DNA from: Ruminococcus flavefaciens
GTDB lineage: Bacteria > Bacillota > Clostridia > Oscillospirales > Ruminococcaceae
Reading direction: 5' to 3'
DNA length: 51,946 bases
NCBI GenBank assembly: GCA_902766595.1
Contig: CACXEJ010000130.1
Span: 1-51,946 of the forward strand
Position numbers and translations under genes: made by a program
The notes under the pieces: generated by a model
What the model was told of the DNA's origin: nothing
The model's input: only the letters and a program-made list of their open reading frames with translations
Databases searched by the model: none
Part shown: positions 24,436 through 33,000 of the stretch, piece by piece
Numbering within the stretch: position 1 is the stretch's first letter
How the letters are laid out: every line of letters starts with the position of its first letter

Positions 24436-24810
24436 TCACTCGCCATTGTAGATAATATCGACAAGCTCGTGTATCTCTTCGGCAGTAATGCCGCCGGTAC
24501 GGGCTTTGTCACACGCCTGAGCGATGAGCTGTTCGGTCTGACGGAGGTATTCCTCCCTGACGAGCTCGCGGTCCTGTCCCTTAACGAAGCTGCCTTTGCC
24601 GGTCTGGGAGACGATAAATCCGTCGCGTTCGAGCTCTTCGTAGGCGCGTTTTGTAGTAATGACGCTGATTCGCAGAGACTGAGCAAGTGCGCGCATAGAC
24701 GGGAGGGCGTCCCCTTCCGAGAGCTGACCGCTCATTATCTGAGCCTTGATCTGTGAAACGATCTGCTCGTAGATAGCTTCACCAGAAGAATTTGAAATAA
24801 TAATATCCAT
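24436..24810 (-). CDS. GntR family regulator, YtrA subfamily
   Basis: 124 residues: a GntR winged helix (about 10-75, with IYEQIVSQIKAQIMSGQLSEGD, LPSMRALAQSL and RAYEELERDGFI) and the short helical tail typical of YtrA-type regulators, which have no large effector domain. The frame is open to 24873, but this would run into the promoter -35. The ATG at 24810 begins the conserved MDIIISNSSGEAIYEQ. As first gene of an ABC exporter operon whose promoter is filled with TATAC-type repeats, it is most likely an autorepressor relieved by an envelope-active compound. Confidence 0.9.
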   Translation of the reverse strand: MDIIISNSSGEAIYEQIVSQIKAQIMSGQLSEGDALPSMRALAQSLRISVITTKRAYEELERDGFIVSQTGKGSFVKGQDRELVREEYLRQTEQLIAQACDKARTGGITAEEIHELVDIIYNGE

Positions 24811-24824
24811 AGTGATCACCATAT

Positions 24825-24873
24825 TGTATATACTTGATATACACATTATACACTGTATACACACACTTGTCAA
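24825..24873 (-). promoter_or_regulatory. Promoter and putative operator of the GntR-ABC operon
   Basis: Minus-strand TTGACA (24868-24873), 17 bases, TATAAT (24845-24850). Directly downstream is a perfect 7-bp inverted repeat TGTATAT (24825-24831) / ATATACA (24837-24843) with a 5-base centre. In the spacer is the palindrome TGTATACA (24854-24861). These repeats are where a YtrA-type repressor would bind; the operator role is inference. Confidence 0.75.
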
Positions 24874-24920
24874 TACCCTTTTGCAAAAAAATCCGGAAAA
24901 ATTTTCCCCGGACAGCAGAA

Positions 24921-24952
24921 AAGCCGCAAAGAAGCGAACTTCCCTGCGGCTT
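24921..24952 (-). terminator. Terminator after the GNAT gene
   Basis: AAGCCGCA (24921-24928) pairs with TGCGGCTT (24945-24952), with A-rich flanks that read as a U-run on the minus strand, immediately after the GNAT stop codon. Confidence 0.8.
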
Positions 24953-24956
24953 GCTT

Positions 24957-25622
24957 TTACCGTTTATCGGATATTACTGAATGACTGTGTATGTAGAATT
25001 CCTCCTGACTGGGCTGCCAAGCCTTGACCTTCGGCGGCTGGAACTTTTTGTCGTATTCATCGACAGCAGCCTCGTCACTGCACGGAGCATCGGCGTCGTT
25101 CTGATGATAGAACCACTTTCTGCCGTCGAACGTTCCCTTGACGAGCTCCTTGACGAGCAGAGGCGCGGGGTACACATCGCCCTCAAAGCAGACGTTGTAC
25201 CTGAAGCAGCTCTTGTAGCCGCGGGCAACGTAGTTATCGGGGTTGCCGAAGTTGATAACGACATCGTAGCCCATTTCACGGGCTCTGTCGAACGTGTATT
25301 CAAGCAGTGCCTTGCCGTAGCCCTGACGCTTGTAGTCGGGGTGTATGCAGATAGGTCCCATAGTGAGGACGGTTTTCTCATTGCCCTTTTCGTCGGCGAG
25401 CTTTGACTTTGAGTACATTACGCAGCCGATGACCTTGCCTTCAGTTTCGATAACGTAGTCGAGCTCAGGGATAAAGGCTTCGTGCTGTCTGAGAACGTGA
25501 ATGAAGTAGTGCTCACAGCAGCCGGGGACACTGAGGTTCCAGAAAGCCTCACGGGCGATGTTTTCTACTGTATGGTAGTCGTTTTCTGTTTCCAAACGGA
25601 TTATATAGTCATTTTTATTCAT
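24957..25622 (-). CDS. GNAT family N-acetyltransferase
   Basis: 221 residues. Acetyl-CoA binding motif A is VLTMGPICIHPDYKRQGYGKALLEY (Q/R-x-x-G-x-G), preceded by the beta strand VIGCVMYSKSKL. The C-terminal 70 residues (from YPAPLLVKELVKGTF) form an extra region seen in a group of clostridial GNAT proteins with EAVDEYDKKFQPK-like ends. The acceptor substrate is unknown. AGGAGG sits 8 bases before the ATG at 25622; the longer frame to 25649 lacks a ribosome site. Its transcript starts about 170 bases upstream and carries a small upstream ORF. Confidence 0.88.
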   Translation of the reverse strand: MNKNDYIIRLETENDYHTVENIAREAFWNLSVPGCCEHYFIHVLRQHEAFIPELDYVIETEGKVIGCVMYSKSKLADEKGNEKTVLTMGPICIHPDYKRQGYGKALLEYTFDRAREMGYDVVINFGNPDNYVARGYKSCFRYNVCFEGDVYPAPLLVKELVKGTFDGRKWFYHQNDADAPCSDEAAVDEYDKKFQPPKVKAWQPSQEEFYIHSHSVISDKR

Positions 25623-25693
25623 TGTTTTTCCTCCTGAAATTGCTGACAAGACACGGGAGGCTTGTGTGAGACAGTATTCGCAAACCTTCCCGT

Positions 25694-25729
25694 TTACGCT
25701 GCTATCTCCATTTTAGTTGTATTCTTCAA
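25694..25729 (-). CDS. Possible 11-codon upstream ORF in the GNAT leader
   Basis: TTG start with AAGGAG 8 bases upstream, coding for MKNTTKMEIAA and a stop, inside the 5' leader between the promoter at 25801-25829 and the GNAT start. It could be a leader peptide. No comparative support is available, so this is tentative. Confidence 0.3.
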   Translation of the reverse strand: MKNTTKMEIAA

Positions 25730-25800
25730 ACAAAGAACTCCTTGATAATAAAATATTCAGGCATTGCCTGTGAACGGCTCTTCCAGCACGTTCTGCGGAC

Positions 25801-25829
25801 ATTATAGCACATATTTTCGGGCTTGTCAA
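25801..25829 (-). promoter_or_regulatory. Promoter of the GNAT gene
   Basis: Minus-strand TTGACA (25824-25829), 17 bases, TATAAT (25801-25806); predicted leader of about 173 bases. Confidence 0.85.
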
Positions 25830-25840
25830 GGCGTTCGGCA

Positions 25841-25872
25841 AAAAAACGACCGCCCTTGCGATAAGAGCGGTC
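25841..25872 (-). terminator. Terminator after the sigma factor / membrane partner genes
   Basis: GACCGC (25848-25853) with GCGGTC (25867-25872), further CTT/AAG pairing inside, then a run of seven A on the plus strand (U-run on the minus strand). It lies 10 bases beyond the last stop. Confidence 0.88.
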
Positions 25873-25882
25873 TGAGTTCATA

Positions 25883-26416
25883 TCAATCAACTAATGCAAA
25901 AACTTTACCGGTACGGTCGGTATATACTTCGACATCAGGTCCGTCGTGTTTTCCGATGCCGTAGAACAGAAATCTCATATACTTGCCGTCTTTTACATAG
26001 TCGTCAGTGATATGGGTGTATGACTCCGGGAGAGTGTCAGTCGGGTGCCATATTGCAAAGTTCTGATTGCTGTTGAATTCATAGCCGGTTTTTAATCCGT
26101 GGTTCTCGCCGGTATTATAAACATATTTATTTGCTTCTTGGATGGCTTTTTCAAAATCAATGCCCATATCATCAGAAGGCTCAAAGCTGCCCTTATTGTA
26201 AGGAATATCGAGCGAATGGAAATCAGGCTGTATTTTCAGATCTCCGTCTCCAATGGAAGAACGTACTGCTCTCCAACGTCCGTCGCTCATTTTCTCAAAG
26301 CATAAGCAGATAGTGGAAGCATAATCACCGTATTCGTTTGTTGCCTTGTATACTCTTTCCCACATAAATGAGTACGGAGTAGCGTAGTATGATCTGTCAC
26401 TGATTATCTCTTTCCA
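25883..26416 (-). pseudogene. C-terminal remnant of the sigma-factor partner, cut off by an in-frame TGA
   Basis: 177 codons that continue, in the same frame, directly after the TGA at 26417-26419 that ends the upstream gene. The reading after the stop is WKEIISDRSYYATPYS, then FMWERVYKATNEYGDYAS and GRWRAVRSSIGDG, to a normal stop and terminator. The first ATG is at 26365, but no ribosome site precedes it and the protein would lack the signal or membrane helix that an outer domain needs. I therefore read it as the second half of one gene of about 492 codons. Alternatives are UGA readthrough or a sequencing error. Confidence 0.7.
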
Positions 26417-27361
26417 TCAGTCAGGATCAAATCTTGATGTGTCTCGCATTGAGTAGACTGCACCGTTGTACCATATTGAATAAAATATCAAATTCTCAGA
26501 GATAACAGAGTCCGGAGCATAGCTGCTTAAATCAGAGGTTACAGGTAATTTATCGTTATTGTAGTAAGACTCGAGGTAGCTGGCGTAGTGATCAATATAG
26601 TCCTGATAGCTGTCAAAGTGAGGCTCATCCAATCTGTAGTAAGTGAAACCGCGGTAGTACGAATTGCCTTCTTTTTTCACATTTTCATCAGGATCGTCAA
26701 TGTCATAAGATTGATCAGGAGCATCTCCGATATGCATCCAGAAAGTAACCTTATCTGAATTTGGATCTATCTTGTTGTAGAGAAAATGCTTATTTGCTTC
26801 AATGTATACCTTGCTGTACTCCTCGAACATACTGCGCATCTCGTCCTCAGAGAGCCTGCTGTCTGCTGTATCGGTCGAAACAGGCTGTGTTTCTTCGGGA
26901 GCAGATGTTGTAACGGCAGCGGTAGTTGTGAGCTCGCTTTCGGTCACGGCGGCTGCGAGAGTTTCTGTAACAGGCTGCGTCGTATATGCTGTGGTCACAT
27001 CTGTAACGGCAGCTGTTGTGAGCTGAGCAGTACCGGTCTGTGTGGCTGCCGGAGCCTCGGAAGGCGCTGCCATTTTCGGTTTAAGGACGATAGCTGTCCC
27101 TATTCCTCCTGCGATAAGAGCAACGGCTGCTGCGGCGCAGAGCACCTTGTGCCATACGGGGCGGTGATATCTGTCAACGCCGCCGACGCTTGCAGCGAAA
27201 TCGTCAGTCTCACTGCTGTTGTTATTCATTAATTCATCAAATTTTTTCTCACTCATTGAAAACACCCTATCCTTAGTGTCACTGTCTGACGAATACGGGA
27301 GGAGCTTTTCAACGATGTCATCATCCGCATTATCAAGTATGCTGAGATCAATTTTTTTCAT
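26417..27361 (-). CDS. Membrane protein partner of an ECF sigma factor (probable anti-sigma), truncated by in-frame TGA
   Basis: 314 residues before the stop. A cytoplasmic N-terminus (about 1-70: IDLSILDNADDDIVEKLLP, then MSEKKFDELM) is where a sigma factor would bind. One transmembrane helix (about 72-92, CAAAAVALIAGGIGTAIVL), a Thr/Ala-rich spacer (about 95-170) and an outer domain starting with SEDEMRSMFEEYSKVYI follow. The ATG overlaps the sigma gene stop by 4 bases, the usual sigma/anti-sigma coupling. The outer domain is broken off at TGA 26417-26419 and its continuation lies in the same frame downstream. The anti-sigma role is inferred from context; I do not recognise a named anti-sigma fold. 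Confidence 0.75.
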   Translation of the reverse strand: MKKIDLSILDNADDDIVEKLLPYSSDSDTKDRVFSMSEKKFDELMNNNSSETDDFAASVGGVDRYHRPVWHKVLCAAAAVALIAGGIGTAIVLKPKMAAPSEAPAATQTGTAQLTTAAVTDVTTAYTTQPVTETLAAAVTESELTTTAAVTTSAPEETQPVSTDTADSRLSEDEMRSMFEEYSKVYIEANKHFLYNKIDPNSDKVTFWMHIGDAPDQSYDIDDPDENVKKEGNSYYRGFTYYRLDEPHFDSYQDYIDHYASYLESYYNNDKLPVTSDLSSYAPDSVISENLIFYSIWYNGAVYSMRDTSRFDPD

Positions 27362-27930
27362 AGCTGTCCCTCCTTTATACCTCTTTCCGCGAGTGCAGCC
27401 CTGAGCTTGTCTGCAGCTCGTTTCACCCTCATTCTTACTGCCGAGGGCTTCATAGAAAGAAGCTCTGCGATCTGGTGTGAACTCTTATCGTAGTAGAACT
27501 TCTGGATAACAATGGTCGAATCCGGTTCTCCGAGAGACTCTATGCAATCCGCCACTATCCTCTGCAATTCCCGCTTGTCATTATCAGCTTCCAGATCATC
27601 GTCAGAACTTACGCCGGAAAACGTTTCGTCGTCCAGCGACAGTGTTCTTCCTGTTTTGCGGGAGAGGCTCCTGAAGCGGTCTATGCCGGTCCTTTTGGCG
27701 ACAGTGCTGATGAAGCCCTTGAGATCACCGCTGACAGGCTCTTTCTCGAGACTGAAAAAGACCTTAGCAAAAATGTCGCTTATACATTCCTCTATGTCCT
27801 CGCGGCTGCCGGCAAGACCAAGACGGTTTGCAGCGATAGCGGCGACGTAGTTGTAGTATTCGTCAAAAAGCAGCTTGTGAGCAGTGCTCCGTGACTTTTT
27901 CAGCTTTGCAGCGAATTCTTCACCTTTCAA
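27358..27930 (-). CDS. ECF-type RNA polymerase sigma factor (RpoE-like)
   Basis: About 190 residues. Sigma region 2 (LLFDEYYNYVAAIAANRLG, then DIEECISDIFAKVFFSLE and FISTVAKRTGIDRFR) and region 4 (RIVADCIESLGEPDSTIVIQKFYYDKSSHQIAELLSM, then KPSAVRMRVKRAADKLRAAL) are both complete. The frame extends to a GTG at 27999 and an ATG at 27987, but a strong GGGAGGGA lies just upstream of the TTG at 27930. I favour that start; the others add only a weakly conserved tail. It is co-expressed with the overlapping membrane protein gene. I found no clear sigma-A promoter upstream, so autoregulation is possible. Confidence 0.9.
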   Translation of the reverse strand: MKGEEFAAKLKKSRSTAHKLLFDEYYNYVAAIAANRLGLAGSREDIEECISDIFAKVFFSLEKEPVSGDLKGFISTVAKRTGIDRFRSLSRKTGRTLSLDDETFSGVSSDDDLEADNDKRELQRIVADCIESLGEPDSTIVIQKFYYDKSSHQIAELLSMKPSAVRMRVKRAADKLRAALAERGIKEGQL

Positions 27931-28091
27931 GGACGATCCCTCCCTTGCGTTGATATTACTGCGTACAGCAGTTGTTTGAGCTTCCATGGCAGCTTTCACT
28001 ATATACAGTCGTACATTTCAGCGCTGCTGTCACTTTTTTTCGTAAAAATTCAATGTTTTTTTAAAGTATATAAATGTTTATAGTTTATCCG

Positions 28092-28120
28092 TTGACTTTA
28101 AGTCATTTGTATGTTATAAT
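28092..28120 (+). promoter_or_regulatory. Promoter of the GGDEF-EAL gene
   Basis: TTGACT (28092-28097), 17 bases, TATAAT (28115-28120). The leader of about 145 bases is A/T-rich and contains a small hairpin at about 28203-28225 (CTTAGGCA / TGCCTTAAG). No c-di-GMP riboswitch is recognised. The rest of 27931-28270 holds no gene. Confidence 0.85.
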
Positions 28121-28270
28121 TATTATAGGTAATATATAATAATGTGTGGGAAATATTTTTATATAGATAAATATTTATTATAAATATAAACAGGCATTAT
28201 ACCCTTAGGCAGGTATTTGCCTTAAGAATTTCAGTATTTTTCTTCCCTTTGCACTAAGGAGGACATAATT

Positions 28271-30013
28271 ATGAGAGAGAAAAATGCTCCCGGCAAAAAG
28301 AAGAGTATCATCGAAAGGACTCTGGACAGCCTTTCTGACCGCAATAAAGCCCCTATGGCAGCCTATGTTGTGCTCGCTGTATTGTACATCGTCTGCTCTG
28401 CGATCGTTACCCTTACCGCTGACAACGGTAATGCGCTGAAGATCGGCGGAGGAACTGTTGCGGTATACGCTTTCGCAGGCGTATTTTCTGCGCTTTCCAA
28501 TATTTTCATAATATTCATCGTCCTGTTCTACGGCAAGCTCGGCTTCCGGACGGCGATGGTGTTCCTTTGCGTACAGCTTCCTATGATAATATCCGGCATC
28601 TTTATCCGCGGAAACTACGCGAGCCTTCCCGGACTCGTTACTGATATATTCACTATCATAGCTATCATTATGCTGTACAAGAACAACGAGAGAGTTGACC
28701 GATATCAGCGTAAGCTCCGCGATCAGGCGGTAAACGATATGCTGACAAACCTCCCGAACCGCTTTGCCTGTTCAGAGCTGATAAACGACCTGATAAAGCA
28801 CGGCGAGAAGTTCACAGTCGTTTCGATAGACATCAACAACTTCAAGAGCATCAACGACACTATGGGCTTCAAAGCCGGAAACAGCGTTCTCATCGAGATA
28901 GCTTCAAGGTGGGAAACCATCGCGGACAGCGGTCTTTCGAGCACCCTCGACTTTATCACAAGAGTTGCCGGAGACGAGTTTGCGCTCATTATCCGCAATT
29001 ACCGTTCTGAGGACGACGTCGTGAAAACTATCAGGCAGTACGAGGCTGCACTCGGAAACCGGGTAACTGTTGACGACTGCGACATCTATATCACAGCGAG
29101 CTTCGGCTATGCTGAGTTCCCGACAGACGCGGATAACTTCGACAGCCTGTTCTCGTATTCCAATGCGGCTATGGCTGAGGTCAAGCGTCAGAACAGCAGC
29201 GACCATATCCTGCGCTTTTCGTCTGAGCTCCTTAAAGCCGGACGCACCCTCGAGATCGAGCACAAGATCAGAACTGCCCTCGATGAGGACACTATCTACT
29301 TCCAGCTTCAGCCGCAGTTCGACCTTTCCCACAAGCTCCGCGGCTTTGAGGCGCTTGCGCGTATCAAGGACTCTGAGGGCAACAACATCAGCCCCGGCGA
29401 GTTTATCCCGATAGCTGAAAAGGTCGGTCTTGTCGATAAGATAGACGGAGCTGTTTTCAGAAAATCTGCTGAATTCTTCGGCGAGCTCCTCAGAAAATCG
29501 CCGTCCTCCGATGTTACACTCAGCGTAAACGTCTCCGTAAGACACCTTATGAAGAACGACTTTGTTGAGGAGATACGCAGCATCGTCGAAAACAGCGGTG
29601 TTCCTGCCTCACAGCTTGAGATCGAGATCACCGAGTCGATAATGATAGACTCTGCCGACAAGGCTCTCCAGTGTATCAAGGAGCTCAAGAATATGGGTAT
29701 GAAGATCGCTATCGACGACTTCGGCACAGGCTATTCTTCACTGAGTTACCTCAATAAGTTCCCGGCAAACCTCCTCAAGATAGACAAGTCCTTCATCGAC
29801 AAGATGAACGCCAGCGACTCCTCAAAGAAGTATGTTGCAGCGATCATCTCTATCGGTCACATTATGAATTTCGATGTTATTTCCGAGGGTGTCGAGAAGG
29901 AGGAGCAGCTCGAAACTCTCCGCGAGATAGGCTGCGACTACATACAAGGCTATATCTGGGGACGTCCGCTCCCTACTGAGGACGCTGAAGCGCTCTATCT
30001 GAACGCTGTCTGA
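28271..30013 (+). CDS. Membrane GGDEF-EAL protein (c-di-GMP turnover)
   Basis: 580 residues. Four predicted N-terminal helices (about 30-50, 61-88, 92-113, 120-137) lead into a GGDEF domain (about 150-310) and an EAL domain (about 325-575). The GGDEF signature is AGDEF (233-237); Ala in the first position is often tolerated, so diguanylate cyclase activity is possible. The inhibitory I-site Arg is replaced by Ser (STLD before TRVAGDEF). The EAL domain keeps the metal and catalytic residues: EAL (359-361), SVNVS, EIEITES, IDDFGTGYSSL, LKIDKSF, SEGVEK and DYIQGY. It is probably a phosphodiesterase or bifunctional enzyme at the membrane. AAGGAGG precedes the ATG. It is convergent with another EAL gene. 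Confidence 0.94.
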   Translation: MREKNAPGKKKSIIERTLDSLSDRNKAPMAAYVVLAVLYIVCSAIVTLTADNGNALKIGGGTVAVYAFAGVFSALSNIFIIFIVLFYGKLGFRTAMVFLCVQLPMIISGIFIRGNYASLPGLVTDIFTIIAIIMLYKNNERVDRYQRKLRDQAVNDMLTNLPNRFACSELINDLIKHGEKFTVVSIDINNFKSINDTMGFKAGNSVLIEIASRWETIADSGLSSTLDFITRVAGDEFALIIRNYRSEDDVVKTIRQYEAALGNRVTVDDCDIYITASFGYAEFPTDADNFDSLFSYSNAAMAEVKRQNSSDHILRFSSELLKAGRTLEIEHKIRTALDEDTIYFQLQPQFDLSHKLRGFEALARIKDSEGNNISPGEFIPIAEKVGLVDKIDGAVFRKSAEFFGELLRKSPSSDVTLSVNVSVRHLMKNDFVEEIRSIVENSGVPASQLEIEITESIMIDSADKALQCIKELKNMGMKIAIDDFGTGYSSLSYLNKFPANLLKIDKSFIDKMNASDSSKKYVAAIISIGHIMNFDVISEGVEKEEQLETLREIGCDYIQGYIWGRPLPTEDAEALYLNAV

Positions 30014-30036
30014 TGTTCAGGCTTATCAATGAATAT

Positions 30037-30070
30037 GCAGGGCAAGGTTAATTCCTTGCCCTGCTTTTTT
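30037..30070 (+). terminator. Strong terminator between the two c-di-GMP genes
   Basis: GCAGGGCAAGG (30037-30047) with CCTTGCCCTGC (30054-30064), loop TTAATT, then six T. Confidence 0.95.
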
Positions 30071-30074
30071 GCTC

Positions 30075-33000
30075 TTATTTGTATTCGATAGTTACTGTAT
30101 GCTCGATCTCTTCACCGTTTATGATAACATTCAGTCTGCCGTTTTTGACAGTGAAGTTCTTATCGGAAGCGGAGGTCGCCTTGTTGAGTGCCGACCTGAC
30201 ATCAAGACGGGTATCTGAGTCGGTGAGCTGAATGAAGGTCTCTGCCTCATTGTATCCGCCCAGCGCAAGGGCTTCCTGACCGATAGCATCGAGCTTGAGG
30301 TGAGAGTCGCCGAGGTTGATCTCTGAGGCTCCGTAGAGCGCTCCGAAACAGGTGGAATTGTCCGCCATAATGTTCAGCACGAGACTGACCTGATCGGTCC
30401 GCACAACAGCCTTGCTGCCGCGGAGAGTTCCGAATACGACCATATACTTGTTGTGCGAGTAGAATTTCACCGAGCTCTTGTACAGGGAGATGTCCGCGTT
30501 ATTCTCGAGAGAGCCGATGAAGGTTCCGATGCTTGCAGCGCAGTCGGACTCAATGTGGCAGGTGGTTATCGCAAGCTCAGCTTCACCGGTGATAGCGCCT
30601 ATACCGACAGCTGTTTCGGTGTCGATATTGAGATTGTACTCGCCGCGGTTTATGTGTATCTCGCCGCCTCGTCCGGAGCCTATACATATAGTGCTCTTGC
30701 CGCGGCAGCTTATGGTTAAGAGACCGTCCTGTTCGAAGACCAGCTCGCCATGACGAGAGTGGTGATCGTTGCCGATGCCGTAGGACTCGGCTGCGTTGAG
30801 CTCGATGTTGAGAGCGCCGTCGCCTTCTATCACGAGCCTTGCTGACTCAGGGACCTGTATTCCGGCTTCAAACAGAGTGTTCGTGCCGACGAGAACGAGC
30901 GTGACGTTTGAATTCTCACCGAGCTCGATAGCAGGGCGGTTCTTGACGTTTGTGAAGTAAACGTCCTCGAGCGTGATGCGTCCCCTGTAACCGGGCTCGA
31001 CGCGCATATGCAGACCTGTTTTCATCTGCGGAGTTCCGATTATGGATATGTCCTTGTAGACCATTTCGTCGTGTCCGATGACTATGTCCGTACAGCCCTT
31101 CTTTTCGAGCTTTGCAAGCGGAACGCGGTTGGTCTTGCCGGCGATGTAGATGTGCTTGTTGTCGCCGTCGATGCGCTCCTGATGAAACTGCTTTATCTGA
31201 CTGCGACACTTTTCGTCTATCTGACGGATAACGTCAGCGGAAGGCTTTGCCGTGTAGAAACCCTGAATGAGGTCAGCGCCGAGGTGTATGACGGTCTGGA
31301 GCTCCTCCGCCGTCTCGACGCCCTCCGCAAGAGCCTTGATGCCGTTGTCATGGCAGAAATCTATGATCTCGCGGACGAAGTGCTGCTTCTGGGGGTATTC
31401 GTGGATATCGCTGAGGAGGGAGCGGTCTATCTTGACGAAATCCGGCATATAACGCAGGAGATTGCTCACGTTGGAGTAGCCCGTTCCGTAGTCGTCAACA
31501 GCGATGTTGATGTGCATTTTTTCAAAGTAGTCCTTCAGCTTTGTAAGCTCGGAGTCCTTCAGCTCGGCTTCCTCAGTGAGCTCAACGACCACTCTTTCAG
31601 CGTGGGCGGCAAGGTAATTGTCCAGCTCGTAGGCTGACTCTTCGCCGACGCTGACTCCGGGTATGCTGTTGATAAAGACTCTCGCCTCACCGAAGCGTTC
31701 CTCGTTCTGGTCGATATAGCTGAGAACGTTCAGGAAGGTAGCACGTTCAACATCGGAGAGACGTTCCTGCATAGCGGCGTACTTTATGATCGAGAGCGGC
31801 GATATCTTGTCCTTTGTGCGTGAGCGCATAAGGGCTTCATAGGCGTAAACACTGCCGTCAACGGCACTTACGATCGGCTGGAAATAGTAGTCGAGGAGGT
31901 TGTCGTCGAGTATCTTTGAAACGAGCTGATACTGGTTCTTTTCGGACGTATCAAGTGACTCATAGGCGTGGCTCGTCACCGTGAACTTGCTACTGCGGAA
32001 ATGCTCGAGCTGTTCCTGCATATGCATCATCTCGAGACTGCGTCTGAGCACCTCGAGCCCCGTGCTGACCGAGCTTATCCAGCGGCGGTAAATATCGTCG
32101 TAGCTGCGCAGCTTGCTGCCGTAGCTGACTGCGGCATATCCGAAGCAGTTGTTCTCAAAGAATACCGGCGTGAAGAAGTAGGCGGTCGGGAAGTTGCTGT
32201 CGTCGTAGAGCTCCGGCAGCATATCTGCTGTATCGAAAAGCTCGTCTGTGCCGGCGATATTGCTCCGGCGGTCGCTGCAATAGCGTATCGCGTGTATCAT
32301 CTTCTTCGGGTAGCCGGAATTTTTAATGTGAGCGACCTGACCGCTGTTCTTCCATTCGCCTGCGAGGCAGAGGTGGAATTCCTCCGCACCGCGTATCTGA
32401 TAGGCGTAGGAGTAGACTGTGTCGAGGTAATCCTGAAGCGAGGTCTGCGAGATAAGGCTTTCTTTCATCGTGCTGAATACGGAATCGTAGCCCTCTTCGG
32501 AAATATCCGTGCCCCAGTGCTGGCGTTTTATGTGGTGGACGGGCATAGTTCCGGTTTTACAGCCGCAGCTCTCACCGATGAGGAGCTTGGATCTCAGCCT
32601 GAATGATTCCGGAACTTTTCCGTTTATTTTGTCTGAGAGAAATCTGAATGTATACTCGCCGAATTCCTCGGCAGGTATGAGTGCGGACGTTATAGAGCAC
32701 GGGCTCGTCTGTCCCTCAAATGTCGAATCATAGCCGATAACGGCGATATCCTCCGGCACCTTTATGCCGCGTTCTTCAAAAGCCCGGCAGAGTCCTATCG
32801 CCATCTGGTCGTTTGCACAGGCAACGGCGTCCGGCAGCTTCTTTCCGTCCGCGAGGAGTTCCTCAGCGCACAGCTCACCGCTCTGATACCAGAAATCACC
32901 GTAGATTATGCGTTCCTCGGACACCGGCAGCCCTGCCTTAGCCATAGCGTCACGGTAAGCCTGAAGCCGCTCCTTGGAGTGCTTGTGCCACTTCTTGCCT

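Noticed and set aside
25764-25964. 66-codon plus-strand frame between the GNAT gene and the sigma partner
   Set aside because: It crosses a minus-strand promoter and terminator and has no ribosome site or family match.
26417-26419. Selenocysteine insertion at the in-frame TGA
   Set aside because: I see no convincing bacterial SECIS hairpin just downstream and no redox-type motif around the codon; nonsense mutation or readthrough is simpler.
28121-28270. c-di-GMP riboswitch in the leader of the GGDEF-EAL gene
   Set aside because: The leader is A/T-rich and lacks the conserved GEMM core; only a small hairpin is present.
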